NCBI GenBank assembly: GCA_937927685.1
Contig: CALBSC010000001.1
Location: 43,703 to 107,702 of the forward strand
Direction: 5' to 3'
Source of the DNA: an uncultured Burkholderiales bacterium
GTDB lineage: Bacteria; Pseudomonadota; Gammaproteobacteria; Burkholderiales; Burkholderiaceae_C
Length of the DNA: 64,000 bases
Position numbers and translations under genes: made by a program. Below are positions 1 to 8,032 of this stretch, in pieces. Under the pieces are notes generated by a model. That model did not search any database, was not told the origin of the DNA, and saw only the letters and a program-made list of their open reading frames with translations. How positions within the stretch are numbered: the stretch's first letter is position 1; each line of letters begins with the position of its first letter.

Positions 1-645
1 GCGAATCTTGACGCTCACCGCCCCCTGCGGCCCCATGAATTGCCACAGATCACCCATCGACATGAGGCTGTAACTCATCACGTCGTGCTCGCTCAATTCC
101 GAAGGATGTTGCGGTGTGCCGCGACGCTGGAGATAGCTGGGCGACGCGCACAGCACCAGGCGCGTAGACGCCAAGCGGCGAGAGATCAGGGAGGAGTCGG
201 GCAGGCGCGCGATCCGCACTGCCAAATCAAAACCCTCGTCCACCAGGTCGATGACGCGGTCGGACAACTGCACATCGAGTGTGACCCCTGGGTGCTTGTC
301 CATGAATTCGCTCCACAGGGGGGCGAGGTGCCGGATGCCAAAGCTCACCGGCACGCTTACTTTCAACAGCCCGCTGGCTGTCACGCGGCGCGTGGAGATT
401 TCTGCTTCGCTCGCCTCGATGCTGGAAAGGATGTCCCGGCAGCGTGCCAGAAACACTTCGCCTTCAGGGGTGAGCGAGAGTTTGCGGGTCGTGCGGTGCA
501 TCAACCTGACCCCCAGGCGTTGCTCCAGATCGGAGACGTGACGCGAGACGGCCGCTTTGGACATGCCGAGGGCTTCACCGGCCGCCACAAAACTGGCCGC
601 ATCGACCACGGCGGTGAAAACGCGCATTTCCTGGTACTTGCCCAT
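1..645 (-). CDS. LysR family transcriptional regulator (partial, C-terminus outside window)
   Basis: The minus-strand frame is open from an ATG at 645 to the window edge (215 codons, no stop), so the effector domain is cut. The N-terminus has the LysR winged helix-turn-helix (about residues 5-62: FTAVVDAASFVAAGEALG, then SKAAVSRHVSDLEQRLG, ending RTTRKLSLTPEG). After a linker helix comes the start of the periplasmic-binding-like domain (VSVPVSFGIRHLAPLW). It is divergent from the DoxX gene, with a 115-bp AT-rich intergenic region that holds a perfect inverted repeat. Regulation of the DoxX/DODA pair and autoregulation are inferred from this arrangement. Confidence 0.93.
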   Translation of the reverse strand, partial: MGKYQEMRVFTAVVDAASFVAAGEALGMSKAAVSRHVSDLEQRLGVRLMHRTTRKLSLTPEGEVFLARCRDILSSIEASEAEISTRRVTASGLLKVSVPVSFGIRHLAPLWSEFMDKHPGVTLDVQLSDRVIDLVDEGFDLAVRIARLPDSSLISRRLASTRLVLCASPSYLQRRGTPQHPSELSEHDVMSYSLMSMGDLWQFMGPQGAVSVKIR

Positions 646-691
646 TGTTCCTGATCGGTTAACAGTTAGTTGATTAATGGATAGTTTATCT

Positions 692-711
692 TTTATTGGT
701 GAATCAATAAA
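692..711. promoter_or_regulatory. Inverted repeat, candidate LysR operator
   Basis: TTTATTG-N6-CAATAAA gives perfect 7-bp arms and fits the T-N11-A pattern of LysR-type operators. It lies midway between the divergent LysR gene (start 645) and the DoxX gene (start 761), in the most AT-rich stretch nearby. Binding by the adjacent LysR is inferred. Confidence 0.55.
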
Positions 712-760
712 GTTGAGCCCTTGCCCGCACTGCCGGGTCTCACTCTCTTAAGGAAGCATC

Positions 761-1228
761 ATGACCGCAACTCTCAACATCGACAAAAACTCCCTGGCCC
801 ACCGCGTGCTGGCCAGCGACGACAGCTGGTCCGCGCTGGCCTTGCGCGTGCCGGTTGGAATCATCTTTGCCGCGCACGGCGCCCAGAAATTGTTTGGCAT
901 GTTTGGTGGCTATGGCCTGGACGGCACGGGTCAGTGGATGGACTCCATCGGTCTGGGGCCTGGCTATCTGATGGCCTTACTCGCCGGTAGCGCCGAGTTC
1001 TTTGGCGGCCTGGCCTTGATCCTGGGCCTGTTGGTGCGCCCCGCTGCATTGGCTCTGGCGGTCACCATGGTGGTGGCCATCGTCAAGGTGCATCTGGACA
1101 AAGGCTTTTTCATGTCCAGCAATGGCTACGAATATGCGCTGGCGTTGCTGGCTGTCACGGCTTCGTTGGTGGTTTTGGGGGCAGGCCGAGCCTCGTTGGA
1201 CCGGTCGCTCTCTGCCAAAGCCGAGTAA
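761..1228 (+). CDS. DoxX family membrane protein
   Basis: 155 residues with four predicted hydrophobic segments. It carries the DoxX-family opening (LALRVPVGIIFAAHGAQKLF) and the GSAEFFGGLALILGLLVRPAAL segment. A good ribosome-binding site (AAGGAAG) sits 7 bases before the ATG. DoxX proteins are small inner-membrane proteins linked to redox stress and quinone or thiol metabolism; the exact reaction is not settled for this subgroup. It is followed 20 bp later by a DODA-type dioxygenase and is probably co-transcribed with it under the divergent LysR. The family call is firm, the role is not. Confidence 0.9.
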   Translation: MTATLNIDKNSLAHRVLASDDSWSALALRVPVGIIFAAHGAQKLFGMFGGYGLDGTGQWMDSIGLGPGYLMALLAGSAEFFGGLALILGLLVRPAALALAVTMVVAIVKVHLDKGFFMSSNGYEYALALLAVTASLVVLGAGRASLDRSLSAKAE

Positions 1229-1248
1229 CTCCTGCCCCGGAGTCAGCC

Positions 1249-2052
1249 ATGCAACCCATGCCTTCCCTCTTTGTGTCGCACGGCGCTCCAACGTTTGCGC
1301 TGGAGCCGGGTCTGGCGGGTGCGCAATTGCGTGCGCTGGGTCTTGCTCTGGGCAAGCCGCATGCGGTGGTGGTGGTGTCGCCGCACTGGATGACGCGCGG
1401 CATCGAGATCACGTCCACAGAGAGACCCGAGACTGTCCATGATTTCGGTGGATTTCCGCAGGCCCTGTACGAATTGCAGTATCCAGCGCCCGGCGCTCCC
1501 GAACTGGCCCTTCACATTCAGCAGCTGCTTGCCTCCCAGGGGGTCCCATCGCGTCTGGATGCACGTCGCGGTCTGGACCATGGGGCATGGGTGCCGTTGA
1601 TGCATCTCTTTCCTGACGCCGACGTCCCTGTGCTGCAAGTGTCGCTGCCTGTCGAGACGGACGAGCCGAAGGCGTTTGCCTTGGGCAGGGCGCTGGCACC
1701 CCTGGCGCAACACGGGGTACTCGTCATCGGCTCGGGCAGCCTCACGCACAACCTCTATGAGTTTCGAACGGGTGAAGCAAGTGCGGCGGCTTATGCGCAG
1801 GAGTTCGCTGCATGGGTTCGACATGCCGTCCTCAACGGCGATATGACCCGCTTGCGTCAGACCCTGCAGATCGCGCCGCACGCCACGCGTGCTCATCCGA
1901 CAACGGAACACTTTTTGCCATTGCTGGTGGCGGCCGGTGCCGCTGCAACGCCCAGCCCGGTGACCGTCCTGAACGGCGGTATTCGGCATGGGGTACTGGC
2001 GATGGAGTCGTTTGTGTTTGGACGTCAGTTGGAGGTGGATGTCCCCGGCTGA
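1249..2052 (+). CDS. DODA-type extradiol ring-opening dioxygenase (YgiD/LigB-like)
   Basis: 267 residues, the usual size for the stand-alone LigB-fold group that includes E. coli YgiD (4,5-DOPA dioxygenase). The N-terminal FVSHGAPT (His11), the VVVVSPHW strand (His46), LDHGAWVPL (His111) and the C-terminal TTEHFLPLLVAAGAA are all present. The 35-residue spacing of the first two His fits the metal-binding pair of this family. The enzyme is expected to be cytoplasmic and to cleave a catechol-type ring. Its native substrate cannot be read from sequence. It probably forms a two-gene operon with the upstream DoxX gene. Confidence 0.92.
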   Translation: MQPMPSLFVSHGAPTFALEPGLAGAQLRALGLALGKPHAVVVVSPHWMTRGIEITSTERPETVHDFGGFPQALYELQYPAPGAPELALHIQQLLASQGVPSRLDARRGLDHGAWVPLMHLFPDADVPVLQVSLPVETDEPKAFALGRALAPLAQHGVLVIGSGSLTHNLYEFRTGEASAAAYAQEFAAWVRHAVLNGDMTRLRQTLQIAPHATRAHPTTEHFLPLLVAAGAAATPSPVTVLNGGIRHGVLAMESFVFGRQLEVDVPG

Positions 2053-2139
2053 ATCCCGCCGTGCGGTCACCCTCATGTGTGGTCGCAAGCACGCTCAGTC
2101 TTCTGGAGGTGATACAGCCGCTATAAAAATGAAATTGTC

Positions 2140-2155
2140 TGTGCGCTACCGCACA
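2140..2155. promoter_or_regulatory. CRP-type palindrome upstream of the Crp/Fnr gene
   Basis: TGTGCG-CTAC-CGCACA is a perfect 6-bp inverted repeat with the arm spacing of a CRP site (TGTGA-N6-TCACA). A TATAAA stretch at 2122-2127 could be a -10 element, which would place the palindrome just downstream of the start of transcription, a repressing position. Autoregulation by the Crp/Fnr gene that starts at 2343 is inferred. Confidence 0.5.
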
Positions 2156-2163
2156 CACCATGT

Positions 2164-2188
2164 ATTTCACTTCGGAAATCGGTGAAAT
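2164..2188. promoter_or_regulatory. Second inverted repeat in the Crp/Fnr leader
   Basis: ATTTCAC-N11-GTGAAAT has perfect 7-bp arms and starts 9 bp after the CRP-type palindrome. It could be a second operator or an RNA hairpin in the 5' leader of the Crp/Fnr gene. The stretch 2053-2342 has no other supported feature. Confidence 0.35.
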
Positions 2189-2342
2189 CAGCGAGATTGA
2201 TGCATCCGCTTCTTGGCGTGACCGTCAAAATCCTAGGCCATGGTTCAGTCCGCGAACGCACTTCGCTGAGATGAGGAGGGGTACACTGGGCTTGGTCTTT
2301 GAAAGCATGTCTGCTATTCATTCAATTCATCCGGGAGTGCCA

Positions 2343-3029
2343 ATGAATCCCAGGATGAACCAGTGCCTGGACATGTTGCCTGACGTCGACTTGGCACACT
2401 TGCGACCGCATTTGCAGTTGAGATCCCTGAGTTCTGGTGAACGGCTGTACGAAGCCTTTTCACGACCGGACAGACTGTACTTCCCTGTCCATGCGCTGAT
2501 CGCCATCAGGAATGACACGCCGGATGGTCTATCCCTGGACACAGCCACGATTGGCTCTGAGGGCTTGATAGGACTGGCAGGTGTCACCGGACACTCCTAT
2601 TTTCACGCCATCGTGGCTGAATCCGGGCTTGCCTATCAGCTGGATCGCGTGCATTTGCAGTCCTTGATTGATCTGCACCCCATGATCACCAAAATGTGTA
2701 TGCGGGCAGCGCAACTGATCATTCGAAAAATTTCAAAAGAATTGCTGTGCACGCACTACCACCCCATTCCTCAGCGTTTGTCCAGATGGATTCTGACGCG
2801 GCATGATTACCTGCTTGCGGATGACCTGCCTGTGACCCACCAGTCCATCTCGGACTCATTGGGCATCAGGCGTGAAGCCGTGACGCTGGCGCTGGCCAAT
2901 CTGGCGGGCGTTAAAGTTTCACGGGGCCACCTGGCGATTACCGATCGGGCAGCGCTCGAGCATCAAAGTTGTGAATGCTATTACCACCTCAAGCAAGTGC
3001 AACTGAATCAGATAACGCTGGAATTTTGA
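2343..3029 (+). CDS. Crp/Fnr family transcriptional regulator
   Basis: 228 residues from the ATG at 2343, chosen because GGGAG lies 5 bases upstream; the frame is open further upstream but has no family similarity there. An N-terminal cNMP-type cupin (about 20-125; LYFPVHALIAIRND, TIGSEGLIGLAGV) is followed by a dimer helix and a Crp-type winged HTH (about 145-205; VTHQSISDSLGIRREAVTLAL). There is no Fnr-type N-terminal Cys cluster, so oxygen sensing through Fe-S is unlikely. Its neighbours are the photolyase locus. Crp/Fnr proteins control photolyase genes in Thermus (LdrP), so a light- or stress-responsive role is possible but inferred. Confidence 0.9.
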   Translation: MNPRMNQCLDMLPDVDLAHLRPHLQLRSLSSGERLYEAFSRPDRLYFPVHALIAIRNDTPDGLSLDTATIGSEGLIGLAGVTGHSYFHAIVAESGLAYQLDRVHLQSLIDLHPMITKMCMRAAQLIIRKISKELLCTHYHPIPQRLSRWILTRHDYLLADDLPVTHQSISDSLGIRREAVTLALANLAGVKVSRGHLAITDRAALEHQSCECYYHLKQVQLNQITLEF

Positions 3030-3122
3030 TCGGTGGCGGGACTCGATCCTTCTGAGTCAACACGCGGCTCAGTTCCTGGCCTGGTTGGGTTTGTGTCTGG
3101 CCATGTCTCCCTCTGACAGCGG

Positions 3123-3635
3123 CTAAAAAGCTCTCGATTGAAGCTCAAAGCATCTGAGCAATTCCAAGGGGACTCCGGTGACTTGATCCGTGAGGTACTG
3201 TCGTATGTGGGGAGCCGCTTTCCAGGGCTTGGTGACACCGCTCCAGACCCCATGAGGAACGACAGACACCTGAGTTGCCGATCTCTTGATCAGCACCACC
3301 GCGGGAAACAATTCCTTGAACTCCACCTCTGCCAGTAACCAGTCGTCGGCTGCCCACAGACTCACCACGTTGGCCGTGCGCGATGGCGGCGGACTGTAGT
3401 CCATGATGACGGCCAACGCCTGCGCATGGATGTCCTCGTGCGGATCAACGCGTTGCACCCGATGGCATTGCCTGGCCACTCTGTTCCAGCGTTCGCTGAT
3501 CTCGCCCATGAGGTCAATGGGTGTCCCATCAACCACCAGCAGGTGCCCGTTGTCGTGTGCGGTCCATTCGATATGAAGCGAGGCTACCCACACGCAGGTC
3601 GCTGTCAGGGTGGCCAGGGCAACACTTTTTTTCAT
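3123..3635 (-). CDS. Hypothetical exported protein downstream of photolyase
   Basis: 170 residues, no family recognised. The N-terminus (MKKSVALATLTATCVWVASL) looks like a signal peptide or membrane anchor. The rest is soluble and rich in Trp, Val and His, with a Cys-containing ERWNRVARQCHRVQRVDP segment. It starts 32 bp after the photolyase stop on the same strand, so it is probably the last gene of the DUF2237-photolyase operon. It is a weaker gene call than its neighbours, but the reading frame is uninterrupted and fills the gap before the Crp/Fnr gene. Confidence 0.65.
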   Translation of the reverse strand: MKKSVALATLTATCVWVASLHIEWTAHDNGHLLVVDGTPIDLMGEISERWNRVARQCHRVQRVDPHEDIHAQALAVIMDYSPPPSRTANVVSLWAADDWLLAEVEFKELFPAVVLIKRSATQVSVVPHGVWSGVTKPWKAAPHIRQYLTDQVTGVPLELLRCFELQSRAF

Positions 3636-3667
3636 GCGGATCTGCTGGAATGCGGCAGGACGGTCAT

Positions 3668-5119
3668 TTAAAAATCCAGACTCAGCTGTGCGCTGCTCCG
3701 GTCAGAAGAACCGCTGCGCGGACGTCTGCCTTCTGAATGACGTCGCGAGGCGTGCTTCTCGACCACCGCCCCTTTGCCCTGTTTGATCTCAGGCTGACGG
3801 CGCCTGTCATGGAGTCGGGTTTTGGCATGTCGCGTGGCGATGGACAGATCCACCAGAGGCGTGACGCTTGCCTGGTATTCGGGCAGGTTGAGCCATCGTT
3901 TGACAAAGACGCCATGCGGATCATGGTCCTGCGCTTGCTTGATCGGGTTGTACACGCGGGTGGTGTTGATGCCCGTCGTGCCCGCCTGCATTTGCATTTG
4001 GCTCCAGTGAATACCGGGCTCGTAGTCCAGAAATTGCGTGGCCAGCCATTCGCCAACCGGTCGCCAGTGCAACCACAGCGGGTAGGCCGCCACGGAGACC
4101 AGCATGGCCCGCATGCGGAAATTCAACCATCCCGTCTCGCGCAACATGATCACGCAGGCGTCCACCATCGGCCAACCCGTTCGGGCTGACTGAAGCGCTT
4201 CAAAATACCGGGCGTTGAATTCGCTCTCGCGCAATCCGTCATAGCCACGGTGCATGTTGTGGTGTTCGATGGCGGGCTCACTCTCCAGTTTCTGAATGAA
4301 ATGGCAGTGCCAGTACAGTCGACTGAGAAATGCGCTCAGACCCGTACGATGCCGGCTGGCTTGAGGTGGGAGTTGTGCCAGTTGCGCCCGTGTCTGTTGA
4401 ACCACCTCGCGCATGCTGAGACAACCCCAGGTCAGGTAGGCTGACAGGCGTGAGCACGCATCGGGCGCGGTGAGGGGGGAGGAAATGCCCCCGCGGTAGC
4501 CCAGGCTCCGGGCATGGAGGAAGCTGTGCAGTGTCGCCAAGGCCAGAGGCCGTCCACCGCGTTGCCGACAGGGCGGATCGTGTGCCAAGTGGGCGGGTGC
4601 CGGCATCACGATCTCTGGGGTCGCTCCGACCTTCCAGAAACTCAATGCTGTGACGTGATGAACGGGGGCCGCCATGTGCTCTTCCCATTTCGCTCGCCAT
4701 TGGTCTCTGTTTTTGAGGGGTCGCACCACGCCGAACTGAGGATATTCATGCCATCGAATCCCTTGGGACTGGCACCAGACAGCCACGTGTCGATCGCGTT
4801 CATAGGTGAAGCCGTTGCCGGTTTCCTGGTGTGAGTGCAAGCGGAGAAACGGGGCTTCCGTCCACAAGGCTTGCAGGACGTCGGTGACGCTGCCAGTGTG
4901 TATTTCAACGCACCCGCCCCAACGTTGGAGTTCGGCGTTCAGGGCCATCAGTGATTCACGAATGAAGGCGAAATGCTGCAATGCTGCGTCGGGCTGTCGC
5001 CACAGATCGGGCTCGATGATGTAAATGCATCGAATCTTTCCGAGTCGCGACGCTTGTGCCAGCGCAGCATGGTCATGCCAGCGCAGGTCTCGCTTGAACC
5101 AAACCAGTTCGTAGCTCAT
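3668..5119 (-). CDS. Deoxyribodipyrimidine photolyase / cryptochrome family protein
   Basis: 483 residues. The N-terminal photolyase alpha/beta domain (VWFKRDLRWHDHAAL; about 1-130) binds the antenna. The C-terminal FAD-binding helical domain (about 200-430) contains YRGGISSPLTAPDACSRLSA, SRLYWHCHFIQKLE, ARTGWPMVDACV and YEPGIHWSQMQMQAGTTG with RVYNPIKQ. Expected role: light-driven repair of pyrimidine dimers, or a photoreceptor. The helix usually reading MHNRxR reads LNFRMR here, so it is not the classical class I enzyme. The last ~50 residues are Arg/Lys-rich and unlike the core. It lies in an operon with DUF2237 upstream (67-bp gap) and the hypothetical at 3123-3635 downstream. Confidence 0.93.
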   Translation of the reverse strand: MSYELVWFKRDLRWHDHAALAQASRLGKIRCIYIIEPDLWRQPDAALQHFAFIRESLMALNAELQRWGGCVEIHTGSVTDVLQALWTEAPFLRLHSHQETGNGFTYERDRHVAVWCQSQGIRWHEYPQFGVVRPLKNRDQWRAKWEEHMAAPVHHVTALSFWKVGATPEIVMPAPAHLAHDPPCRQRGGRPLALATLHSFLHARSLGYRGGISSPLTAPDACSRLSAYLTWGCLSMREVVQQTRAQLAQLPPQASRHRTGLSAFLSRLYWHCHFIQKLESEPAIEHHNMHRGYDGLRESEFNARYFEALQSARTGWPMVDACVIMLRETGWLNFRMRAMLVSVAAYPLWLHWRPVGEWLATQFLDYEPGIHWSQMQMQAGTTGINTTRVYNPIKQAQDHDPHGVFVKRWLNLPEYQASVTPLVDLSIATRHAKTRLHDRRRQPEIKQGKGAVVEKHASRRHSEGRRPRSGSSDRSSAQLSLDF

Positions 5120-5186
5120 GGGGTGACAGGGGGTCGTTGCGCTCAGACCCCGCGCGGGAGAATTGGAGCCGTGCAGACAAGGCCAC

Positions 5187-5615
5187 TCATGCCTGCAACT
5201 GCTCGAGCGTCACAAATTTCAAGGCGGACTGGTGTGTGCATTCCAGGATGACAGGGGGTGCGACCCCGGCATCAAAGGCCTCTTTCCAGCGCAAGGCACA
5301 CAGGCACCAGCGATCGACCGCCCGCAGTCCGGCAAAGCGGTACTCAGGTCGGGGCGTGATGAGATCGTTGCCCCGTTCCAGTGAAAACGCCAGAAAGGCT
5401 TGCGTGACTTTGGCGCAGATGACATGACTGCCATGGTCTTGATGATCCGTCCGGCAACACCCGTCACGAAAGAATCCGGTCAACGGATCGTAGGAGCACG
5501 GAACCAGCGGGGACCCCAGGACATTCAATTCTGCTTCATTCATGGCTTGCCACTTGTCTAAAACCCAACTGCCTTTAACGGTTGAGTGCTTTCCTGCTAT
5601 GGTCAATGAATTCAT
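5187..5615 (-). CDS. DUF2237 family protein
   Basis: 142 residues from the ATG at 5615, preceded by GAGGG at good spacing; the open frame extends upstream without family similarity. It has the DUF2237 signature in order: NVLGSPLVPCSYDPLTGFFR, DGCC, GSHVICAKVTQAFLAFS, RGNDLITPRPEY, GLRAVDRWCLCALRWKEA. Five Cys are kept, including the CC pair and WCLC. Biochemical function of the family is unknown. Genes of this family recur beside photolyases and cryptochromes in proteobacteria, as here, and the 67-bp gap supports one operon. Confidence 0.9.
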   Translation of the reverse strand: MNSLTIAGKHSTVKGSWVLDKWQAMNEAELNVLGSPLVPCSYDPLTGFFRDGCCRTDHQDHGSHVICAKVTQAFLAFSLERGNDLITPRPEYRFAGLRAVDRWCLCALRWKEAFDAGVAPPVILECTHQSALKFVTLEQLQA

Positions 5616-5781
5616 AATACAACCCTCGCTGTTGTCGGTGGTGGCGTGGGGGCATGTCATGACCCTGGACGTGTGGGTTCGTTGGTGGGTGTCGGGGTTT
5701 GTGTGCTGAACTCCCTGCGGACCCGGCAACGCCCATGAATGCGATTCAGATAAGCTTGGGGTACAGGGAAGGGAACTCATC

Positions 5782-5988
5782 ATGGTTGACGAACGCTGCT
5801 GCGGAACGGGTACTTGCATCATCAATGCGGAAGGCTTGTGCTGGTGTGGTCAGAAATGGAACGGCAACGCCATGTGCTTTCCGGAATCCCAACCCCGCCA
5901 TGAATCTGCCGTGGCCCATGCGACTGTATCGCCCACGACGACTCGCGCGCCTCAGCCTTCATCACCCCATCAACCCCCAGAGGGCTGA
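5782..5988 (+). CDS. Small Cys-rich protein
   Basis: 68 residues. The first 34 hold six cysteines (6, 7, 12, 20, 22, 32) in a compact pattern (CCGTGTC, then GLCWCGQKWNG and MC). The rest is a Pro/Ser/Thr/Ala-rich tail. A strong ribosome-binding site (GAAGGGAA) precedes the ATG. It is divergent from DUF2237 and only 6 bp before the SDR gene, so probably co-transcribed with it. The cysteine spacing suggests metal or Fe-S binding, but no function is known. The conserved-looking head and the RBS make it likely to be real despite its size. Confidence 0.7.
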   Translation: MVDERCCGTGTCIINAEGLCWCGQKWNGNAMCFPESQPRHESAVAHATVSPTTTRAPQPSSPHQPPEG

Positions 5989-5994
5989 GCACCG

Positions 5995-6693
5995 GTGAGC
6001 ATCCGTCTTCCTGAAAACTTCAGAGCGCTGGTGCTTGGTGCCAGCGGTGCGTTGGGGAACGCATTCGTCGATTTTTTGCGAATCCCGATGCAGTGCCATG
6101 ATGTCGTGGCGCTGTCTCGCTCCCAAGGCGACTTTGATCTGGAAGATCCCGGGTCGATCGAGGCGTTGGGCCAGAGATTGGCCGGTGGTGCGCCTTTTCA
6201 TCTGATCATTGACGCAACGGGTGCGCTCACCCTGGACGGCGTGGGACCGGAGAAGTCCCTCTCCAGGCTGGAGATGAGCGCCATGAACCGCGCATTCACG
6301 GTCAACGTCATGGGTCCTGCGTTGTTGATGCGCCACCTCTCACCCGTGTTGTCCACTGGCGATGCCATTTACGCCAAGCTCTCCGCCAGGGTCGGCAGTA
6401 TTGCGGACAACCAAAAAGGTGGCTGGTACAGCTACCGTGCCTCCAAGGCGGCCATGAACATGATGTTGCAAACGGCGGCCCTGGAGTTGCAAAGAAAAAA
6501 TCCTCGGCTTCGCGTGGTGGCCCTTCAGCCTGGCACAGTTCGATCCAAGCTCTCTGCGCCGTTTCAGCCAGGCGTTCCCACAATGCTGGAACCTGCGGAA
6601 TCTGTCGCTGGCATGATGAACGCCATGCTCCATCTGGAGCCGAGATCAGGGGCCCGCTTCATCGACTACGCCGGCAACGAAATTCCTTGGTGA
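5995..6693 (+). CDS. SDR family oxidoreductase (C-factor/CsgA-like)
   Basis: 232 residues from a GTG start. It has the Rossmann nucleotide-binding motif VLGASGALG (about 13-21), the NVMGPALL helix and the catalytic Tyr-Lys pair in SYRASKAAMNMM. It ends FIDYAGNEIPW, typical of short C-factor-like SDRs that act on unknown small substrates with NAD(P)H. It belongs to the plus-strand arm of the photolyase locus together with the small Cys-rich gene, an association seen for cryptochrome/photolyase clusters in other proteobacteria. Confidence 0.9.
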   Translation: MSIRLPENFRALVLGASGALGNAFVDFLRIPMQCHDVVALSRSQGDFDLEDPGSIEALGQRLAGGAPFHLIIDATGALTLDGVGPEKSLSRLEMSAMNRAFTVNVMGPALLMRHLSPVLSTGDAIYAKLSARVGSIADNQKGGWYSYRASKAAMNMMLQTAALELQRKNPRLRVVALQPGTVRSKLSAPFQPGVPTMLEPAESVAGMMNAMLHLEPRSGARFIDYAGNEIPW

Positions 6694-6722
6694 GTTCCAG
6701 CTGGTGAGCGCCCCCCCTCTGA

Positions 6723-7973
6723 TCAGCCACTTCGCCCCAGCATGGCGTGCAAGAGCACATTGCAACCCGCTGTGATGTGCTCGGGCAGGGCGTCTTCGAT
6801 TTCGTTGTGGCTGATCCCGTCCTTGCAGGGGATGAAGATCATGCCGGTCGGAGCCAGGCGAGCGGCATACACGGCGTCGTGACCCGCGCCGGACACCACG
6901 GGCATGTGCGTATGGCCCAGCATGATGGCTGCGTTCTCAACCGCTTGGACGCAATCGGGATGAAACTGCTGGGCGGTGAAGCTGACCACCAGGTCGAGGT
7001 CAATGGCCAAGCCCGTGCGCATTGACAAGGAGCGCGCAAAGTCCCGCATCTCCTGCGCCATCTGTTCCACCGACGCATCACTGTGGCTGCGGAAATCAAT
7101 GGAAAACTTGACCATCCCCGGGATCACGTTGCGGCTGTTGGGGTGGACATGCACCATGCCCACCGTGCCTCGACCGTGGGGCGCATGGCGGTTGGCAATG
7201 GCCACCACCTCTTGCATCACCACCGTGGCCACTTGCAAGGCATCGCGCCGCAACCCCATGGGCGTCGGACCCGCGTGGGCCTCCATGCCATGCACCACGC
7301 AATCGAACCAGCGTTGCCCCAGCACCCCTTGAACCACCCCGATGGTGACGTTGGCATCTTCCAGCACCGGGCCTTGCTCGATGTGTGCTTCGAAATACGC
7401 CCCGATGGGGTGCTGTCCGGGCTCTTCGTCCCCCAGGTAGCCGATGGCCGCCAGTTCTTCTCGCACAGTGCGACCTTGCGTGTCTGTGGCCGCGTATGCA
7501 TGGTCAAGCGTGAAGGCCCCGGCAAACACCCCTGAACCCATCATGACCGGGACGAACCGGGAGCCTTCTTCATTGGTCCAGACCACCACTTCGATGGGGG
7601 CTTCGGTTTCAATGCCATGGTCGTTGAGGGTGCGGATCACCTCCAGGCCAGCGAGCACACCATAGTTGCCGTCAAACTTGCCCCCGGTGGGCTGCGTGTC
7701 AATGTGGCTGCCGGTCATCACGGGAGCCAGGCTTGGGTTGCGTCCAGGGCGACGCATGAAAATATTGCCGATGCGGTCCACCGTGACCTGCAGGCCCAAC
7801 TCGCGTGCCCATTGCACGACCAGATCGCGACCCTGACGGTCCAGGTCGGTCAACGCCAACCGAGCCACTCCCCCCTTGGGGGTGGCACCAATCTGCGCCA
7901 GGGTCATGAGCGATTTCCACAACCGTTCGCCATTGATACGCAAGCCTGCCAACTGAACTGTGGTCTCTGACAT
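6723..7973 (-). CDS. M20 family Zn-dependent amidohydrolase (N-carbamoyl-amino-acid hydrolase / allantoate amidohydrolase type)
   Basis: 416 residues, normal family length. Metal ligands of the HyuC/AllC/beta-ureidopropionase group are visible: GSHIDT (His90), GGKFDGNYGV (Asp101), NEEGSRF (Glu135/136), HIEQGPVLE (His197) and KDGISHNE (His389). The substrate-binding GMEAHAGPTPM, SRNVIPG and SGAGHDA motifs are also present. It hydrolyses ureido groups such as N-carbamoyl amino acids or allantoate. The neighbouring ureidoglycolate lyase-like gene argues for a ureide and the hydantoin-type racemase for a carbamoyl amino acid, so the substrate is open. RBS GAGGAG precedes the ATG. Confidence 0.93.
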   Translation of the reverse strand: MSETTVQLAGLRINGERLWKSLMTLAQIGATPKGGVARLALTDLDRQGRDLVVQWARELGLQVTVDRIGNIFMRRPGRNPSLAPVMTGSHIDTQPTGGKFDGNYGVLAGLEVIRTLNDHGIETEAPIEVVVWTNEEGSRFVPVMMGSGVFAGAFTLDHAYAATDTQGRTVREELAAIGYLGDEEPGQHPIGAYFEAHIEQGPVLEDANVTIGVVQGVLGQRWFDCVVHGMEAHAGPTPMGLRRDALQVATVVMQEVVAIANRHAPHGRGTVGMVHVHPNSRNVIPGMVKFSIDFRSHSDASVEQMAQEMRDFARSLSMRTGLAIDLDLVVSFTAQQFHPDCVQAVENAAIMLGHTHMPVVSGAGHDAVYAARLAPTGMIFIPCKDGISHNEIEDALPEHITAGCNVLLHAMLGRSG

Positions 7974-8032
7974 GGTGATCTCCTCGTGAGATGGACAAGT
8001 GAAGGGTGTGATTCGAATTATTATGGCGACTT

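Noticed and set aside
40..654. 204-codon plus-strand frame at the left edge
   Set aside because: Antisense of the partial LysR gene, whose HTH motif is unmistakable.
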